NCBI GenBank assembly: GCA_031835245.1
Contig: JAVKOQ010000115.1
Span: 101,735-165,734 of the forward strand
Length of the DNA stretch: 64,000 nucleotides
Direction: 5' to 3'
DNA from: Balamuthia mandrillaris
Taxonomy: Eukaryota; Discosea; Longamoebia; Balamuthiidae
The notes beneath the pieces are model-generated. The model worked only from the letters and a program-made list of their open reading frames with translations, was not told the DNA's origin and made no database searches. Below, piece after piece: positions 43,903 through 53,689 of the stretch. The first letter of the stretch is position 1; every line of letters begins with the position of its first letter. The position numbers were made by a program, and so were the translations under genes.

Positions 43903-44581
43903 GTGACGGAGGAGAGCTCATTACCATGGCCAAACCTCTTGTGGTGGGCCGTCCACCAAGCCAACTACCACATGACTAACATGTTATTCAAAAGAAAGAA
44001 CCTACCTGATGAGTTGAGCAATGACTTGAGCCACCCACACCTCCCACACAAACACACACAGTGTCCCTTATTTGTTGCCAGCGATAAAGACTCTGAAATA
44101 CTTCCTTCAAAGAATTGCTGGGCTCAAGTATCGCTGGAGATTTGCAAGCTTACCGTGTAGCCCCAGTCCTCTCTTTCCTAACCAACACCAACAACACCGT
44201 ACGGGTGCAGACTCACCCTCAAGAAAACCAACGACTGGCTGCAAATGAAGAGAATAATTTGGTTGTCCAACGTGATATTTGGCTGTTAAACATAATCTGC
44301 GTGGTGCACTTTCTTCGCACTTTAGGAAGGTGCCGCTCCGCAGGACAAGAGATTCAACTCCATATTAATGAACCATACCAGGTTCCACCAATCATGATAT
44401 ATCGGAGCTATGCACCCCAGTGCATGGTTTTCTGTTGCAGGCACGGTGGAGCAGTAAGGTTTGACTGGCTGTCTCATTTTCGTTGCGAAAAGAAAAAAAC
44501 AACAACACAGCAGAGAGGGAACACCGCGCCTACACTGCCATTTTTAGTTGCGAGCAGAACGAAAGGACCCAAAACATAATG
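43903..44581 (+). other. Possible exons of an unidentified plus-strand gene
   Basis: An open frame at 43903-44160 contains HQANYHMTNMLFKRKNLPDE and SHPHLPHKHTQCPLFVASDKD. The second block faintly resembles the C-terminal part of an alpha/beta hydrolase (a voiced Asp near the end of a strand), but I would not assign it. Downstream frames to 44579 show no conserved motif. It may be the 3' part of the gene whose intron holds the CT tract at 43.6 kb. Confidence 0.25.
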
Positions 44582-44582
44582 G

Positions 44583-45014
44583 AGGTAGGTGCCCTTTCTT
44601 GTTACTTTTTTTTTCCCTATCTTTGTGCCTGTTGCTGACCATGAAAAGTTGCATTTAAGGTGGCCGGAGGAGGTGGTGACGACAACAACGGAGGTGTCCG
44701 TGTTGGCACAGCAACTCGCTGACCTCTCCACCATGTTTGCTGGTCTAAACAAGTTCACCATTTCCCAGTTAAAGTCCTGTTATGGAGAACAATGGAAACA
44801 GCGATATCCCTCCTTCAAATACGGCAAAAATAAGCAAGAATTGGTTTGTTAAGGTACAAAACGTGAAAGGCTGAGCTAACGTTCTCTTTCTTCTTAAAGG
44901 TTACCAATTTGATGGAATGCTATACCAACCGTGCTTCAGAAGTGCTTCGCCTTGTCAAACCGAAAAAAAATCTCTTTGCCCTCTTCGAGTGCGTTCTCAC
45001 TCTCTCTCACTCCT

Positions 45015-45061
<47 letters not shown>

Positions 45062-45967
45062 CTTTTACTTTCTTTAACAGAGGATTCTCCTGTTTTTCCA
45101 TCAAAACAAACAGTTCCTTGAAATGCCACCCAGCCATTACAACAAAGGGCGAAGGCATTGGAAGGACTGAACGAGACACGGCAGAAGAAGTGGTGAAAAA
45201 ATTGATCTTATTAGTTACCACTCCAGAAAAGGTACCTCGCACGGGAGCTGCTCTCATCTCTTTTCTTTTTGTGATAAATTGTTCATTCCCTGCTTGTTTC
45301 CAAGGAATCTTTTTCCTCTAGTAGTGCTAATGAGACCTCCGCTGGCCATAAACGCAAAATGGAAGAGACGGTGCAGCCTAAGGAGAAGGAGAAGGGAAAG
45401 ACGGAAGTTCCAGAGTCTCCTGACAAGAAACCACGCTTGTCACTGAATGACTTCGACCTCCACCAGCTTCTTCCCCAGAATACCAAGAACATGCCTGCTT
45501 ATCTCGCGCCTCTCTTCATTCTCGTCCCTCCGTCTTACGCTGGTGCCTCATCTTCAAGTTCGCCGTCCTCTTCTACTGTTCCTTCTTCCTCTTCAGAAGC
45601 TTCACGTCATTCCAATTCGCCGTATTCCTCCACCTCCTCATCATCCCCTTCACCATCTCACAAGGAAGCTTTCTCGGGAACACCTTCAACGAGTGATGAT
45701 TCAAACAAAGGCAAGCCTCTGTACCTTACTGAGTATGCAATGGCTGCCCGCTGTCAAAAATTTGCGCTTGAAATGGAAGCTTTTATTGAAAGCAAGAAAC
45801 CACGCAAAGGAGTGCAATGGGTAGACAAAATACGTGAACTTTTAGATAAGCTTGAGAAAAATTTTCTGGGGCCATGGAGTAGAGCACCGAACACAGCTGC
45901 ACTGGTTGACCTTAAAGCCTTGTTGGAAGAGTACTTGCCACTGTTCAGAATTGATGAATGCAGGTAA
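44583..45967 (+). CDS. Protein of unknown function
   Basis: Splicing gives one continuous product: ATGGAG at 44580-44585, then LHLRWPEEVVTTTTEVSVLA (exon from about 44648), LNKFTISQLKSCYGEQWKQR, an intron at about 44845-44899, TNLMECYTNRASEVLRLVK, a (CT)n intron (about 44989-45080), GFSCFSIKTNSSLKCHP, TERDTAEEVVKKLILLVTT, an intron at about 45230-45304, and a Ser-rich part followed by YLTEYAMAARCQKFALEME. It ends with LDKLEKNFLGPWSRAP and FRIDECR at a stop (45965-45967). The first module (FTISQLKSCYGEQWKQR to LME) looks like a small helical winged-helix or LOTUS-like fold, but this is speculative. The stop codon overlaps a possible donor (AG/GTAAAC), so further 3' exons cannot be excluded. 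Confidence 0.6.
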
Positions 45968-46318
45968 ACTTTTCTTAAATTTTGCCATATACACAACCCA
46001 GCTAACCATTAAAAATATAAGAAACTCTATTTCTACTATGGTTGCAAAAGTAGTTGATAGTATTCTTGGTACTCTTTCTCAAAATCGTATTTCCTTCTTG
46101 AACTTAATGCAACTTATATGTCTCTCTTTCTCTTCTACTATCTGTGTTCCATATAGCTTCTGCAGTTCTACAGCATGATAGGACTCTATTGGACCCAAAG
46201 TTTCAACCCCATATATTTGAAACTAAATATATAGAGCCTCTGAGGACCATTCGAGATTGTACAGAAAAAGTGTTTTCTATGGCAGCATCTGAGTGTACTT
46301 CATTCCTTCTATTTTACA

Positions 46319-46370
<52 letters not shown>

Positions 46371-46729
46371 CTCTACTTAATAATTATTAGGAGCCCAGCA
46401 ATCATAAAGAAAGCTTTGCAATATATGGAGAAACTAGCAGAACTTGCTGCTAGAGAGCTCCTCCCCCTCCTTAATCAGCGACTACTGTCAAAGAACTCTG
46501 ACAATACAACTTTAGTCACATTACACAGATTGTAAGTGTTTTTTTCATTAGTAATTCCTTTTCTTTCACCACTGATGCTCTTTTAAAACTCAAGGAGAGG
46601 AGATTGCTATCGCTATAAAGCAGAGTGTTCCATTAGTGAAATGAAGAAAATAGCAACTTATAAGGCTGCTTCAGCCTATGTTGAGGCAAACAAACTTGCC
46701 TTTGCAACACTGTCCCCAAATTGTACTAC

Positions 46730-47048
46730 TGTTGTAAAATAAGAACGGGAATGATAGCGGAGACAAAGTAAGTACGAGACCCGAACTTAATTTACTAAAG
46801 TAAAGAATACAAGTAGAGTATTTTGTTGTAAGTTGTCCCGAGAGAAGAAAGAAAGAAAGTAGAAGAAGCAGTATTTAAACTGAAAGAAAGAACCATAAAA
46901 GAAGAAAAAGAAATATCAGCATAAAAGGGGAAGAAGAAAAAAGGAAACATCAAAAAAAGGAGAAGGGAAAGATGAGAGGTTTCCTCAGGTCGACGGCAGA
47001 AGGAGAACTCGGCAGAAAGAAGAGCTACTATGTTGGAGTTTTCCAACA
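46730..47048 (-). repeat. Chromovirus 3' LTR
   Basis: In the element's orientation this is the downstream LTR. It contains AGAA-rich sequence on the plus strand and is identical by eye to 52241-52559. Confidence 0.95.
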
Positions 47049-50000
47049 TCACCCCCTTTTCGAACGAAGCTTCTTCCAATAGGCGTTGACAGGTCGAAGG
47101 TCATCAAAGTTCTTCACTGGAATCCAGAGGTCGTACTTGGGAGAATAACCTTTCCATCTGACCTTGTATTCCCGGTGATTGGCGGGTCCACGATGGTCCA
47201 GCACCTTGCTAACTTCGTAGGACTTGGAGGAGTCGTTGTCATCATCATCGGACTCAGAATTAACATCGTCAGATCCATCGGGGTTGGCTTGAGATTCCAT
47301 ATCGGTCTTATCAGGAAGAACTGGAATAGAGGATAGAGGTATCGAGGAACCAGAGGGAAGAGGGGGAACTAGCTTGAGAAGAGAAGGAGGGATACGATCT
47401 TCCAACTCGTTGCCAGTAACGTCCACTAGAATGTAGGCACCACTCTTGGTTCTGCGTTTGATGGAGAAAGGGCCGAGATACTTCGGATCCATCTTGGAGG
47501 TGGCAGCAGAATGACGAAGCATAACGGTGTCACCTGGCTTGAATTCCACCAAGGAAACAGAAGAGTCATGAGCTACAGACACGATCTGGTTGTAGAGGTC
47601 GGTAGCATCAGAAGCAGCAGGCCAGACAGCGGAATGCAACTTGGCAATCTGTGCAAGGCGGTCAGCCTCTGGAATGGGATCGGATTCCACGTTGGAATAG
47701 TCACTTGGAAGGTTGACAGGGCGTCCAAGAAAGAGCTCAAAAGGCGTCGATTTATGCCTGGAAGTCAGCCTTTGATTGATCGCGAATTGGGCAGCCGGAA
47801 GGAAGGTGGACCAGTGGCTCCAATCAAAAGAGACCAGCTTCATAAGGGCAGACTTAGCAAGCTTGACATGGGCCTCAGCAGCACCATTGGCTCGCGGGTG
47901 ATAGGCGGCAATAAATCTATGGTCAAAGCCAGAAATAGCTTTGATATTAGCCATGGTTTCGTTGACGAACTCAGAGTCGTTGTCAGACTGTACAATCTTG
48001 GGAAAGCCAAAATCGCATATGACCCCGTAGAAGGCACTGGCGGTAGCAGCCGCTGTCCTGTTAACCAAGGGGCGGAGAAGGGTGAACCTGGTGGCAATGT
48101 CGGTGACCACCAAAACATAACAGAAGCCAGATTCATCGGTGGCGAGTGGACCAAACAGGTCCAGGGCAACGTGTTCAAAGGGAAAAGTGGCAGAGATGGT
48201 TTTCAGAGGATGAAAACCATGCTTGGCAACATTGAAACGAAGACAGGCATCGCACGAACGGGTAGTAGCAAAGCAATCAGCCCGAAGGGAAGGCCAGAAG
48301 AAACCTTCGTTCCATACCTTGTTGAAGAGATTGGCAGCACCTTCATGGCCAGCGAGGTGGAGGCGAGAGAGTAGCTCCTGTTGCTCCTCCACGGAAGAGG
48401 GGGCCGTTTTGTCCAAGAACAGCTTGATGTAGCGGACGAGTTCTCTTGACGGAGCAATTGGAGGATGCTGAGAGGCATCAAGCACGGACAAGGAAGGAAC
48501 TCTTGGAACGTTGCGTTGCTTCTTTACTGGAGCCAAGGTTTTGACGTCGTTTGGAACTACTGGCGGAGCCAGACCATCTTCCTCCCAAAAGTTGGGCGGG
48601 TAGAGGCGGGAAAGCGCATCTTCCAAAACCATCTGGACGCCAGGCCGGTGGACGATGTCGAAGTCAAACTGGAGCAGCAAAAAGGCCCAGTGATTAAGCA
48701 TGAACGAAGAATGCTTGGCCGTAAAGAGATAGGATAAGGCCTTGTGGTCTGTGAACAAGGTAAAGTGGCGGCCCCACAGCCAACAGCGGAACTGGTGGAG
48801 GGCGAAGACCACAGCAAGAAGTTCACGTTTTGTGGCAGGGTAGTTGCGTTGAGCAGCGTTGAGGGCACGACTGGCAAAGGCGATATAACGGCGAATACCA
48901 TCAGTAGACTCTTGATAGAGCACAGCACCAACGCCATACTGGGAAGCATCGGTACCAACAAGAAAGGGAAGACTGGGGTCCGGCTTGCTCAGAACCGGAG
49001 GCGAGCTAAGGATTCGGCGAAGGGCGCTGATAGCTTCATCGCAGTTCTTATTCCAAAAGGGTCGCACATCTGGAACGTTGCGTAGGGCGTCTAGCGGAGC
49101 CGTTAAGCGAGAATACAGGGGCACAAAGCCGCGCAGGAAGTTGACAAAGCCCAGATAAGACTGAAGTTGCTTGCCGGTAGTAGGTACAGGAAGGCTGTTG
49201 AAGGCTGAAAGCTTGTCCAGATCAGGAGCATAGCCCTCGCTGGAGACAATGTACCCAACCAGTCGGAGTCGTGAGAAGCCAAAATGGCACTTCTCGATAC
49301 GGAGACGGAGACTAGCGTCGTTGATGGCACGTAATACCAAGCGTAGCTTTTCAACATGCTCATCTATAGAGGCAGAGCGGGAAAAGACGAGGCAATCGTC
49401 AATGTAGTGTGCGGCGCAATCAGCGAGGTCCTTAAGCACGGCGGCAAGGAGACGCTGCATAGCGGCCGGAACAATCTTCACTCCAAAGGGAGCTCCACGA
49501 AAGCAGAAGCGACGCCCGCGCCAGGTGAAGGTGAGCTTGATCTGATGAGGCCCAAAGATTAGAAGCTGCATGAAGCTCCAGACCAAATCTAGCGAGCTGG
49601 CGATACGGAACCCGATGACGTACTCTACGACGGCAAGGATACCAGGAATGTGGAAGTGGATATCCATAATGATAGGATTGATTGCTCGTGGATCGATGCA
49701 GGTACGGGCTGAAGTCCAGTTACCATTAGCATCCTTCTTGGGCACGCAAAGAATGGGCGAATTCCACGGCGAGTCCATGGGCGCATCAATAATAACTTTG
49801 TGACGGTACCATTCTTCGAGTTGCTCGTTGATGGAGGAGTGCCAGACTTCCGGAATAGGATACTGGTGCTTGAATATCGGAGGGTGATCACCGGTATCCA
49901 AGCGGATAGTACCCTCAGGAAGCGGACAGGAAGGACCTTGAGGGATACGGCTGTTTTCTTCAAGAAGGTCCTTGATACGGTCTACAATGGCCTTTTGAAG

Positions 50001-51962
50001 CTCTGGAGGCAAGGGAGACTCCACGTACTTATCAGAAGAAGCGATGTTCTTGTCATCTGGCACCGAAGGCTTGGGGCCAGGAAAACGGACCGGAATGCCA
50101 AACAGACCAATACCGATCCTGTCAAGGATGTCTCGGCCAAAGATCACTTGGGTGGAGCCGGACAGCTTGAGGACGAGGAAGTTGTGGAAGAACTTCCGAG
50201 TACCACACGCTACGCGAACGTGAGGGGCAATGGCAGACACAGTGGCAGAGGAATCATCTCCCAGAACCACATCCTGTTGAGTGTTGGTCGTTTTAAGCCG
50301 AAACTGTTCCACGAGAGAAGGATCCACAAAGGAAGAGGAGGCACCAGTGTCGAGTAGGGCCATGACTCTTTGCTTGTTCAAGGTTGCCGGAACCATAATA
50401 GGAGCAGCAATAGGAGCAGAAGAGGGGTTATCGGAGGCAGGAGCTTCGTGATCGTCAAGACCGAGCATAAACAGCTCTGCCGCGGCTTGCTCAAACTCTC
50501 GAAAGGGATTCTCTTCTATGTTGTTTAAAGAAGGAGCAACCGGAGGGGGAGAAGGGGAGGCTGCACTACCAGAAGGAGGAGCCGAAGAAGCAACAGTTGC
50601 AGGGGACTGCATGCTGTTAAGCGAAGAAGCAGGAGGCTTAGCCGAAGTGCCACGAGTAGGGCAACGATTAGCCATATGTCCGGCCTTGCCACACTTATAG
50701 CAGACGCCGGCTGGTCGCTGAGGAGCACCAGAAGGAGTAGCAGGGGCAGAGGAAGAGGAGGAGGAGGATCCATCACTCTTTTTCTTGGAGAGGACTCGGC
50801 AGTCCTTGTCCGAATGACCGTGTGTACGGTGAAAAGAGCACCAAGGTTTGCTGTTCTTGGCCCCTTTGTTGTTGCTCGAGTTGCTCGGGGGGGAAACTCT
50901 CGAGGACTTTCTCTTACTACGAGCGTCCAAGGCGGATTCGTGTTCCAAGGCAATGCCAATGGCGTCGACCAGAGAAGTAGGGGGGTTGGCGATGCAAGAA
51001 GAAATAAATCCTGAGACAAGTTCTTCAGGAAGAGCGTTTCGGAGAACGGCAAGAATATCTTCGAGCTGAGGCGGACAGGTCATCTGGTCGATGAGCTCTT
51101 GGAAGCGCTCCGAGAATTCTCGAACAGACTCTCCAGGTTTGAAGGAAAAGTGGCAGAACTCTGTATGCAGCGCGTTCTGCAGGTTCCTGCTGCCAAAGTG
51201 GTCGTGGAAAGTGGCTATGAGCCTATCCCAAGGCCATTCTGGGTGACGAAGGTTCTGGATAGCCCAGTGCTGAGCCAACGGATCCTTGATCTGGGAAATC
51301 AAGGCATAATGCCAGAGGTTTTCCGGGTAAGACGTGCCGCTAAGGGCGAAGTGTAAGCGCTCTGAAAAGATAAGCGGATTATCTTTTCCTTTGGTCTTCG
51401 GATCGAAGGTAGGAAGATTTTGGGGGAGCTTTGGATATTTTTCCTTGCTTCCTGGGTTGTTTGAGGGTTCAGCGAAACCACACTCGGAAGAGGAGCCAGC
51501 CGCGGAAGTTTCCGTGGCAGAGCGAAGCGGAAAACGTTTGGAAGAGAACGCGACGGGAAGAGGTTTCACCGCCTTTGGTGCGACTGCACCCGTGGAGGTG
51601 GAACCTTTAGGAGAAACGTAAGGAGTCGACGGATTGTTCACCGGAAGCTGCGGAGGCAGGTTCGACCGCAGTTGGAACAGTGGCTCGCTTTCTTCTTTGC
51701 AGATCGCAGCAAGTTGGTTGATCATTTCCATCAGTTCGCTCTTCTGGCGGCACAAGTCGTCGAATCTTTTCTTGTCTTCTTCCTCACCGCTAGAGTCCCA
51801 CGATAAGGCAGCCTGGGAGATCGCAAGAGCTAGTTCTGCTTTCCTCCTTAGCAGGCGGGCAAGAGCAGCTTCGGAACTGTTTTCATTAATATCTATGTCA
51901 CCAAAGCTTGGCGAACCGTCCTCCTTCTCGGTGGGTGTACTGGAAGTAGGAAGGTTAGACAT
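47049..51962 (-). CDS. Chromovirus gag-pol polyprotein
   Basis: One continuous frame of about 1,640 residues from the ATG at 51962 (the frame is open to 52058, where an earlier ATG adds 32 residues). Gag has a retrotransposon capsid-like part (FHDHFGSRNLQNALH, about 51200) and a CCHC knuckle CYKCGKAGHMANRC (about 50700-50660). The protease is ALLDTGASSSFVD (about 50360). The reverse transcriptase shows LTFTWRGRRF, GAPFGVKIVP and the catalytic YIDDCLVF (about 49400). RNase H shows GTDASQYGVGAVLYQ and FTDHKALSYL. Integrase has the zinc-binding HLAGHEGA with CDAC, the first catalytic Asp in ALDLFGPL, the second in SDNDSEFV and a GPY-like tail. It ends in a chromodomain (YEVSKVLDHRG, YKVRWKGYSPKYDLW), which targets such elements to modified chromatin. 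Its stop codon lies in the polypurine tract. Confidence 0.96.
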   Translation of the reverse strand: MSNLPTSSTPTEKEDGSPSFGDIDINENSSEAALARLLRRKAELALAISQAALSWDSSGEEEDKKRFDDLCRQKSELMEMINQLAAICKEESEPLFQLRSNLPPQLPVNNPSTPYVSPKGSTSTGAVAPKAVKPLPVAFSSKRFPLRSATETSAAGSSSECGFAEPSNNPGSKEKYPKLPQNLPTFDPKTKGKDNPLIFSERLHFALSGTSYPENLWHYALISQIKDPLAQHWAIQNLRHPEWPWDRLIATFHDHFGSRNLQNALHTEFCHFSFKPGESVREFSERFQELIDQMTCPPQLEDILAVLRNALPEELVSGFISSCIANPPTSLVDAIGIALEHESALDARSKRKSSRVSPPSNSSNNKGAKNSKPWCSFHRTHGHSDKDCRVLSKKKSDGSSSSSSSAPATPSGAPQRPAGVCYKCGKAGHMANRCPTRGTSAKPPASSLNSMQSPATVASSAPPSGSAASPSPPPVAPSLNNIEENPFREFEQAAAELFMLGLDDHEAPASDNPSSAPIAAPIMVPATLNKQRVMALLDTGASSSFVDPSLVEQFRLKTTNTQQDVVLGDDSSATVSAIAPHVRVACGTRKFFHNFLVLKLSGSTQVIFGRDILDRIGIGLFGIPVRFPGPKPSVPDDKNIASSDKYVESPLPPELQKAIVDRIKDLLEENSRIPQGPSCPLPEGTIRLDTGDHPPIFKHQYPIPEVWHSSINEQLEEWYRHKVIIDAPMDSPWNSPILCVPKKDANGNWTSARTCIDPRAINPIIMDIHFHIPGILAVVEYVIGFRIASSLDLVWSFMQLLIFGPHQIKLTFTWRGRRFCFRGAPFGVKIVPAAMQRLLAAVLKDLADCAAHYIDDCLVFSRSASIDEHVEKLRLVLRAINDASLRLRIEKCHFGFSRLRLVGYIVSSEGYAPDLDKLSAFNSLPVPTTGKQLQSYLGFVNFLRGFVPLYSRLTAPLDALRNVPDVRPFWNKNCDEAISALRRILSSPPVLSKPDPSLPFLVGTDASQYGVGAVLYQESTDGIRRYIAFASRALNAAQRNYPATKRELLAVVFALHQFRCWLWGRHFTLFTDHKALSYLFTAKHSSFMLNHWAFLLLQFDFDIVHRPGVQMVLEDALSRLYPPNFWEEDGLAPPVVPNDVKTLAPVKKQRNVPRVPSLSVLDASQHPPIAPSRELVRYIKLFLDKTAPSSVEEQQELLSRLHLAGHEGAANLFNKVWNEGFFWPSLRADCFATTRSCDACLRFNVAKHGFHPLKTISATFPFEHVALDLFGPLATDESGFCYVLVVTDIATRFTLLRPLVNRTAAATASAFYGVICDFGFPKIVQSDNDSEFVNETMANIKAISGFDHRFIAAYHPRANGAAEAHVKLAKSALMKLVSFDWSHWSTFLPAAQFAINQRLTSRHKSTPFELFLGRPVNLPSDYSNVESDPIPEADRLAQIAKLHSAVWPAASDATDLYNQIVSVAHDSSVSLVEFKPGDTVMLRHSAATSKMDPKYLGPFSIKRRTKSGAYILVDVTGNELEDRIPPSLLKLVPPLPSGSSIPLSSIPVLPDKTDMESQANPDGSDDVNSESDDDDNDSSKSYEVSKVLDHRGPANHREYKVRWKGYSPKYDLWIPVKNFDDLRPVNAYWKKLRSKRG

Positions 51963-52240
51963 TGTAGAGAAGCTTACCAAAAATAAAATATAACTCCTAT
52001 AAGCGTGAGCAAAGGTTGATATGATACACCGGGTTGATGTCTCAGTAGCTGAATCCACAGCGTGTCTCAGATAAGTTCTGAGTAGGAAGGGCTTGAAATA
52101 AGCGCCAAAAACGCAACGAATAGCGAAGTGACCTTAGCAATAAGCCAAGGAGCGTACTATACGAGGGAGTTGAAGAATGACTCGAGTAGAGTGAGACTCA
52201 GTAGATATGCAGTAAATCGGAACGAGTCGTAAAAAAAAAA

Positions 52241-52559
52241 TGTTGTAAAATAAGAACGGGAATGATAGCGGAGACAAAGTAAGTACGAGACCCGAACTTA
52301 ATTTACTAAAGTAAAGAATACAAGTAGAGTATTTTGTTGTAAGTTGTCCCGAGAGAAGAAAGAAAGAAAGTAGAAGAAGCAGTATTTAAACTGAAAGAAA
52401 GAACCATAAAAGAAGAAAAAGAAATATCAGCATAAAAGGGGAAGAAGAAAAAAGGAAACATCAAAAAAAGGAGAAGGGAAAGATGAGAGGTTTCCTCAGG
52501 TCGACGGCAGAAGGAGAACTCGGCAGAAAGAAGAGCTACTATGTTGGAGTTTTCCAACA
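52241..52559 (-). repeat. Chromovirus 5' LTR
   Basis: In the element's orientation this is the promoter-bearing LTR. It starts TGTTGGAAAAC, the same first bases as the R1 solo LTRs. The internal region begins at a T10 run (minus strand), and no standard tRNA primer site was recognised. Confidence 0.95.
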
Positions 52560-52735
52560 CTACAAGGCTTAGCTTGGCCCTGAAATACTGTGTTTTTTTG
52601 GCTAGAGTTGCCAACTTGACAGAACAAGCTATCAAAGTGGCTGAAGAGGCAATTCAGAATGCTACTGACCCTGAAGATCTGAGTATTGTAGATTCATTAC
52701 AGGCAAACTTGGAAAGATACAAAAAAAGAAGTTAA

Positions 52736-52995
52736 ATACTTTACAATAATACTAAAAGATTTCTTTATCTTTTTAGCTTTATTGACTTAAAAAGGCTTCA
52801 TTATCAAAGTTTCTTCTGTAAGATAAAGAAGTTAAAATAAATGTTTTGTTTATACTAAGTCATATATAAACTTGCTTAAAGTTAAACTAATTGAATTAGT
52901 ATGTTAATATTAACACTCTTAAGTCTTCTTTCTTTGTCTTTTCACTTAGTATGTTAAAGCTTCCACTGAAATAGTGACCAAACTCTTCAACAAGT
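52736..52995. other. AT-rich 3' flank of the 14-3-3-like gene
   Basis: AT-rich non-coding sequence with several AATAAA-like hexamers. Nothing else is seen. Confidence 0.4.
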
Positions 52996-53685
52996 TGTTG
53001 GAAAACCAACCATTTCTTTGATTATGACTTCTTATCAACACTCTTGTTCTCCGCAGACAATCAAGGTGCGGAATACTGCTGGTCCTGAAACGGATAAAGT
53101 GGTAAACCTCAACCGCATCAAACGATTTATTCCGCGTGACGACGAAGACAGACAGCTTGCTGACAACGAATACAAGGTTGAGAAAATTCTTGACCACCGC
53201 TATACCAATCGAGGACTTGAATACAGGTTGAAGTGGAAAGGTTTTTCCATCCGCCACAACTCTTGGGAGCCTGAACGCAACGTTATCAACGCCCCAGACC
53301 TGGTCCAGGCATATTGGAGAGTGGTATCATGATTATCGGCCTGACAGTCAATCACAGAGTGACTTTGGCCTGGGAGGGGGAAGTGTTATACCACTCTCCC
53401 ATAATACCTATCCCTATCTCTCCTTGTATATATATCTCTTCTATTCATTTTATTAAAGGTCTTTTCCCTACGTCCATCGAGTTGGTGTCCGTTAGGTTGT
53501 TCCCCTACCGGCCTTATCACACTCTCCTTGATACCTCCAAATTTTCTTGCCCTTTTTATTTTCCTCTTTTCCTTACAACACATTCAAAGCACACACTTTG
53601 GTTCACACCCCTTTTCTTGTGAATAAACCCAGAGTCACTTACATGCCGTCCCTTTCTTGATCTGCAGGGTTATTCCCCATCAACA
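52996..53685 (+). mobile_element. R1 solo LTR (copy 3) interrupted by a chromovirus remnant
   Basis: The R1 LTR starts TGTTGGAAAACC at 52996 and ends CATCAACA at 53685, flanked by AAGT (52992-52995 and 53686-53689). It is split after its first about 49 bases. Sequence 53045-53519 is foreign, and CACTCT is duplicated on both sides (53039-53044 and 53520-53525). The order of events is therefore R1 first, then the second element. Confidence 0.88.
53045..53519 (+). mobile_element. Internally deleted chromovirus with 136-base 3' LTR
   Basis: The piece encodes the end of an integrase and a chromodomain (YKVEKILDHRYTNRGLEYR, LKWKGFSIRHNSWEPE) with a stop at 53330-53332. A polypurine tract (GGGAGGGGGAAG) precedes an LTR at 53384-53519 (TGTTATACC to CCTTATCA). 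Only TGTT (53045-53048) may remain of the 5' LTR. The rest of the element was deleted after insertion. A related LTR lies at 10946. Confidence 0.85.
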
Positions 53686-53689
53686 AAGT

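Larger units (their letters stand above)
46730..52559 (-). mobile_element. Intact Ty3/gypsy chromovirus
   Basis: A complete LTR retrotransposon of about 5.8 kb. LTRs at 46730-47048 and 52241-52559 are both 319 bases and I find no difference between them. Ends are TGTTG and CAACA. A 4-base duplication CTAC flanks it (46726-46729 and 52560-52563). The polypurine tract GAAAAGGGGGTGA directly precedes the 3' LTR (47049-47061). The single open frame is uninterrupted. Indistinguishable LTRs and an intact frame indicate very recent insertion and possible activity. Confidence 0.97.
46156..52735 (+). pseudogene. 14-3-3-like gene interrupted by a chromovirus
   Basis: The C-terminal half of a 14-3-3-like phosphopeptide-binding protein is encoded on both sides of the retrotransposon. 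Exon pieces are QHDRTLLDPKFQPHIFETKY (about 46175), KALQYMEKLAELAARELLPL (about 46412), RRGDCYRYKAE (about 46593, equivalent to the KGDYYRYLAE segment of 14-3-3 proteins), YKAASAYVEANKLAF (about 46660), then after the element RLSLALKYCVFL and AIKVAEEAIQNATDP, ending at 52735. Without the element and one copy of the CTAC duplication the reading frame is continuous. The canonical N-terminal helices are not recognised, so the protein is divergent or its first exons are missed. With the insertion the protein would lose its last helices. Confidence 0.75.

Noticed and set aside
46795-47079. Short frame in the LTR (also at 52306-52635)
   Set aside because: It is the same LTR sequence read in one frame, with no conserved domain.
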